A stretch of 64,000 bases of DNA from Novosphingobium chloroacetimidivorans (lineage in GTDB: Bacteria; Pseudomonadota; Alphaproteobacteria; Sphingomonadales; Sphingomonadaceae): assembly GCF_014204535.1 (NCBI RefSeq), contig NZ_JACHLR010000001.1, positions 372,001 to 436,000 of the forward strand, given 5' to 3'. A model generated the notes under the pieces. It worked only from the letters and a program-made list of their open reading frames with translations. It was not told the DNA's origin and searched no databases. Positions 61,882 through 64,000 of the stretch are shown here, piece by piece. Made by a program: the position numbers and the translations under genes. Position 1 is the first letter of the stretch, and each line of letters begins with the position of its first letter.

Positions 61882-63216
61882 TTACGCTGGATGCGCGCTG
61901 AAGCCCTTGGACAGCCCATGGTAGAGCCGTTCGCGGCAGACAACACCGGCTGCAGCATCGGAAATCAGCGCCGTCGCCAGTAGCGGCAGCAGCAAGGCAT
62001 GGCTTCCGGTGATCTCCGAAAGGATCACCACCGAGGTCAGCGGCGCTCGCACCACCCCGGTGAAGTACCCCGCCATACCCAGCAGGACGACCGCACCGCC
62101 TGGCGCCAAGGGAAACAGCGGCTTGAGCAGGTCGCCCAATCCTGCGCCCACTGCCAGCGACGGCGCGAACACGCCACCGGGAGCCCCAGACAAGGAAGTC
62201 GCCAGGGTCGCGACCGCCTTGGCGGGGCCGAACCAGAGCGGACTGTGATGGCCCTCGATGATCATGCGGGCTGGTTCATAGCTGGTTCCCCAGGTCATTC
62301 CGGTAGCGCAACCGATCACGGCGACGGTGGAGCCGCACAGTAGCGCCAACAGGACGGGTCGGGATCGCAGCCAGACGAGTGGGCGGGCCTGCGATAGGGT
62401 TCCTCCAAGCAAAGCCTTGGAAAACAGGCCACCTGCAAGCCCGCCGAGCAGTCCGGCAACCGGGGCGATCGCCAAAGCCTGGCGGAACGGAAGCCCGACG
62501 GCAACCACGCCGAAGTAGGTGTAGTCTCCTGCTATGCCCAAGCTCACCATCCCTGATACCAGCACCGCCACCATCACCAGCAGCGTCATCCGCTGCTCGT
62601 AGGCGGCGGCAAGCTCCTCAATGGCGATGGTCACGCCTGCCAGCGGCGTGTTGAAGGCGGCAGCCACGCCCGCCGCGCCGCCGGCAACCATGACGGCCGG
62701 GCCGAGCGGCACCCTGAACAGCTTGTAGGCACGGGCCATGATCGCGGCAGATATCTGCACTGTCGGACCTTCACGCCCGGTCGAGGCGCCGATCAGCAAG
62801 GCGCCGACCGTGAGCCCGAACTTGGCGGTGGCCGTGCGCAACGAGACCAGCGAGCGGATCGCCGCCCCCGGCGCGCGTCTGGCAACCATGACTTGCGGAA
62901 TGCCCGATCCGCGCGCATCGGGCGCGAAGCGGCGCGTCAGCAGGGTCAGCACCACGAAGCCGAACGGGGTAACGATGAGGGGCGACCACCAGTACGCAGC
63001 GACCATGCGCAGGAACATGCGGCTCGCCCAATCCCCGGCGTTGGCGAAGACCAGCGCGACAAGGCCCAGCGCAATCGCACCCATCAGTGTCGCTTGCCGC
63101 CGCCGCCACAGTAGCGACGTCGGACCGTGGCGCCGTGCCATGATCCGCACATGATCCATCCGGCGACGCCGGCGAACTTTGCGCGCTGTTTCATCGTGAG
63201 CCTCTGCTTGCGGCAT
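61882..63216 (-). CDS. CLC-type chloride channel/antiporter
   Basis: 444-aa voltage-gated ClC family protein with about 16-18 hydrophobic segments. The selectivity motifs are GSGIPQV, GREGPTVQIS (gating Glu) and GAPGGVFAPSLAVGAGLG. An EE pair in IAIEELAAAYEQ sits where antiporters have the internal proton Glu, so H+/Cl- exchange is likely. An Arg-rich N-terminus precedes the first helix. Convergent with rpoD. Confidence 0.93.
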   Translation of the reverse strand: MPQAEAHDETARKVRRRRRMDHVRIMARRHGPTSLLWRRRQATLMGAIALGLVALVFANAGDWASRMFLRMVAAYWWSPLIVTPFGFVVLTLLTRRFAPDARGSGIPQVMVARRAPGAAIRSLVSLRTATAKFGLTVGALLIGASTGREGPTVQISAAIMARAYKLFRVPLGPAVMVAGGAAGVAAAFNTPLAGVTIAIEELAAAYEQRMTLLVMVAVLVSGMVSLGIAGDYTYFGVVAVGLPFRQALAIAPVAGLLGGLAGGLFSKALLGGTLSQARPLVWLRSRPVLLALLCGSTVAVIGCATGMTWGTSYEPARMIIEGHHSPLWFGPAKAVATLATSLSGAPGGVFAPSLAVGAGLGDLLKPLFPLAPGGAVVLLGMAGYFTGVVRAPLTSVVILSEITGSHALLLPLLATALISDAAAGVVCRERLYHGLSKGFSAHPA

Positions 63217-63456
63217 GTTCGCTGGCCACTCCCGTTGTTCTGCAGATGAGCTGGGCCAGATGCCATGATCCGCCAGGCGTCACGCTGGCCGGCCAGAGCG
63301 TGACCGATGGTGTCGAAAGTGCCGTCTAGCGCCGCATCGACCTCGATCCAACCCACTGACGGCAACGTGCCGCGCAGTAGCCTTGCGAGGTACTGGCCAT
63401 TTCGGCCAGCCACGACTATGGCGCGCGGATCGAACCCGTAAGGATGAATCGCGCCA

Positions 63457-63924
63457 ATGCGCATCGCCATTGCTTCAGACCATGCCGCCGTGGACCTCAA
63501 GGCCGAGTTGCGCGAGTACCTGATCGAACTCGGTCATGAGGTCGCCGATCTAGGGCCGGCGACAGCCGATCGCGTCGACTACCCGGACTACGGCTACAAG
63601 CTCGCCAACGTCGTTGCGGATGGCACCGTCGAGCGCGGCGTGGCGCTGTGTGGGTCGGGCATCGGCATCTCGATCGCGGTGAACCGCCACCCGGCGCTGC
63701 GCTGCGCGCTGGTCTCCGAACCCTTCTCGGCCGCGCTGGCCCGTGAGCACAACGACGCGAACGCGATCGCCATGGGTGCGCGGCTGACCGGGGTCGACAT
63801 GGCCAAGGCCTGCCTCGATGCATTCCTCTCGACCGAGTTCGGTGGTGGCCGCCATTCCGGACGTGTCGAAAAGCTCTCTCATCCCCATATGACTGCAAAG
63901 ACACCTGAGGAGTCCGCCGCATGA
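63457..63924 (+). CDS. rpiB: Ribose-5-phosphate isomerase B
   Basis: 155-aa isomerase interconverting ribose-5-P and ribulose-5-P. MRIAIASDHAAVDLKAEL, DYPDYGYKLA, and the active-site GVALCGSGIGISIAVNRHP and EHNDANAIAMGAR are family motifs. It ends in ATGA overlapping glyA, so they are co-translated. The upstream 63217-63456 shows only one weak minus-strand frame. Confidence 0.95.
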   Translation: MRIAIASDHAAVDLKAELREYLIELGHEVADLGPATADRVDYPDYGYKLANVVADGTVERGVALCGSGIGISIAVNRHPALRCALVSEPFSAALAREHNDANAIAMGARLTGVDMAKACLDAFLSTEFGGGRHSGRVEKLSHPHMTAKTPEESAA

Positions 63925-64000
63925 GCACTGTCCTTGACGCCCCGATCCGTTCGGCCGGGTTCTTCAGCGCCAGCCTGGAGCAGGCCGACCCCGAAGTCTT
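63921..64000 (+). CDS. glyA: Serine hydroxymethyltransferase, N-terminal fragment (cut by window edge)
   Basis: Only 26 codons are visible: MSTVLDAPIRSAGFFSASLE then QADPEV. The FFSASLEQADPEV stretch fits the N-terminus of alphaproteobacterial GlyA, and rpiB-glyA is a common pair. The start overlaps the rpiB stop (ATGA). The catalytic part lies beyond the window. Confidence 0.75.
   Translation, partial: MSTVLDAPIRSAGFFSASLEQADPEV

Noticed and set aside
63084..63464. Minus-strand frame beginning MRIGAIHPYGFDPRA between rpiB and the CLC gene
   Set aside because: Hydrophobic pattern looks partly protein-like, but it overlaps both the rpiB start and the CLC start, has no ribosome-binding site and resembles no family. 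A decayed gene is possible.

Overview
The window is GC-rich chromosomal DNA from an alphaproteobacterium, most likely a sphingomonad (Novosphingobium/Sphingobium-like). The evidence is a C4-pathway 5-aminolevulinate synthase, a full 14-subunit nuo operon followed by birA-coaX-rnj-DUF1467, a GGAAC-N16-CGTT general-stress (EcfG) promoter, GTG/TTG starts with 4-nt overlaps, and REP-like palindromes typical of this order. I saw no tRNA, rRNA, CRISPR, prophage or insertion sequence. It is mainly a housekeeping chromosome with a few accessory patches.

Layout. 1-3281 (minus): plsY-dprA-topA, with topA cut by the window edge. 3387-6363 (plus): murI, a translationally coupled degenerate metallo-beta-lactamase-like protein, and hemA. 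6369-8158: two uncharacterised membrane proteins. 8166-14864: a signalling/polarity-like block. It holds a histidine-kinase homologue without the phospho-acceptor His, a helical protein, a nucleotidyltransferase-like/membrane hybrid and an Hpt-like protein without its His. Divergent from these is an 890-aa protein with two N-terminal membrane helices and a long coiled coil that resembles the polarity factor TipN. 15128-34399 (minus): nuoA-N with five extra small genes inside it, then birA, coaX, rnj and a DUF1467 gene.

34664-47096 is a metabolic patchwork: thiolase, SH3-domain protein, 2-hydroxyacid dehydrogenase, an Amt homologue with altered pore residues, nitronate monooxygenase-like protein, a lipoprotein-type methyltransferase, prfB, exported peroxiredoxin, orphan lipoyl domain, SDR, CoA-ester lyase and enolase. 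47155-49144 is a four-gene membrane stress operon behind an EcfG promoter; its last gene carries 11-residue amphipathic repeats. 49213-50603 holds DUF4170, GNAT and lipoprotein genes.

50799-56822 (minus) holds greA and carA-(127-aa protein)-carB, interrupted by an oppositely oriented DUF559 nuclease gene with palindromes on one side. 56977-64000 holds yqeY, a GIY-YIG nuclease flanked by a 32-bp perfect inverted repeat, dnaG-rpoD (the macromolecular synthesis operon core), a CLC transporter, rpiB and the start of glyA.

The most interesting material is (i) the block where kinase and Hpt homologues have both lost the phospho-acceptor His next to a TipN-like gene, (ii) the EcfG-driven 11-mer-repeat stress operon, (iii) the Amt homologue lacking the twin histidines, and (iv) two small nuclease genes each associated with palindromic repeats. 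All functional statements are inferences from reading the sequence; no database search was possible.
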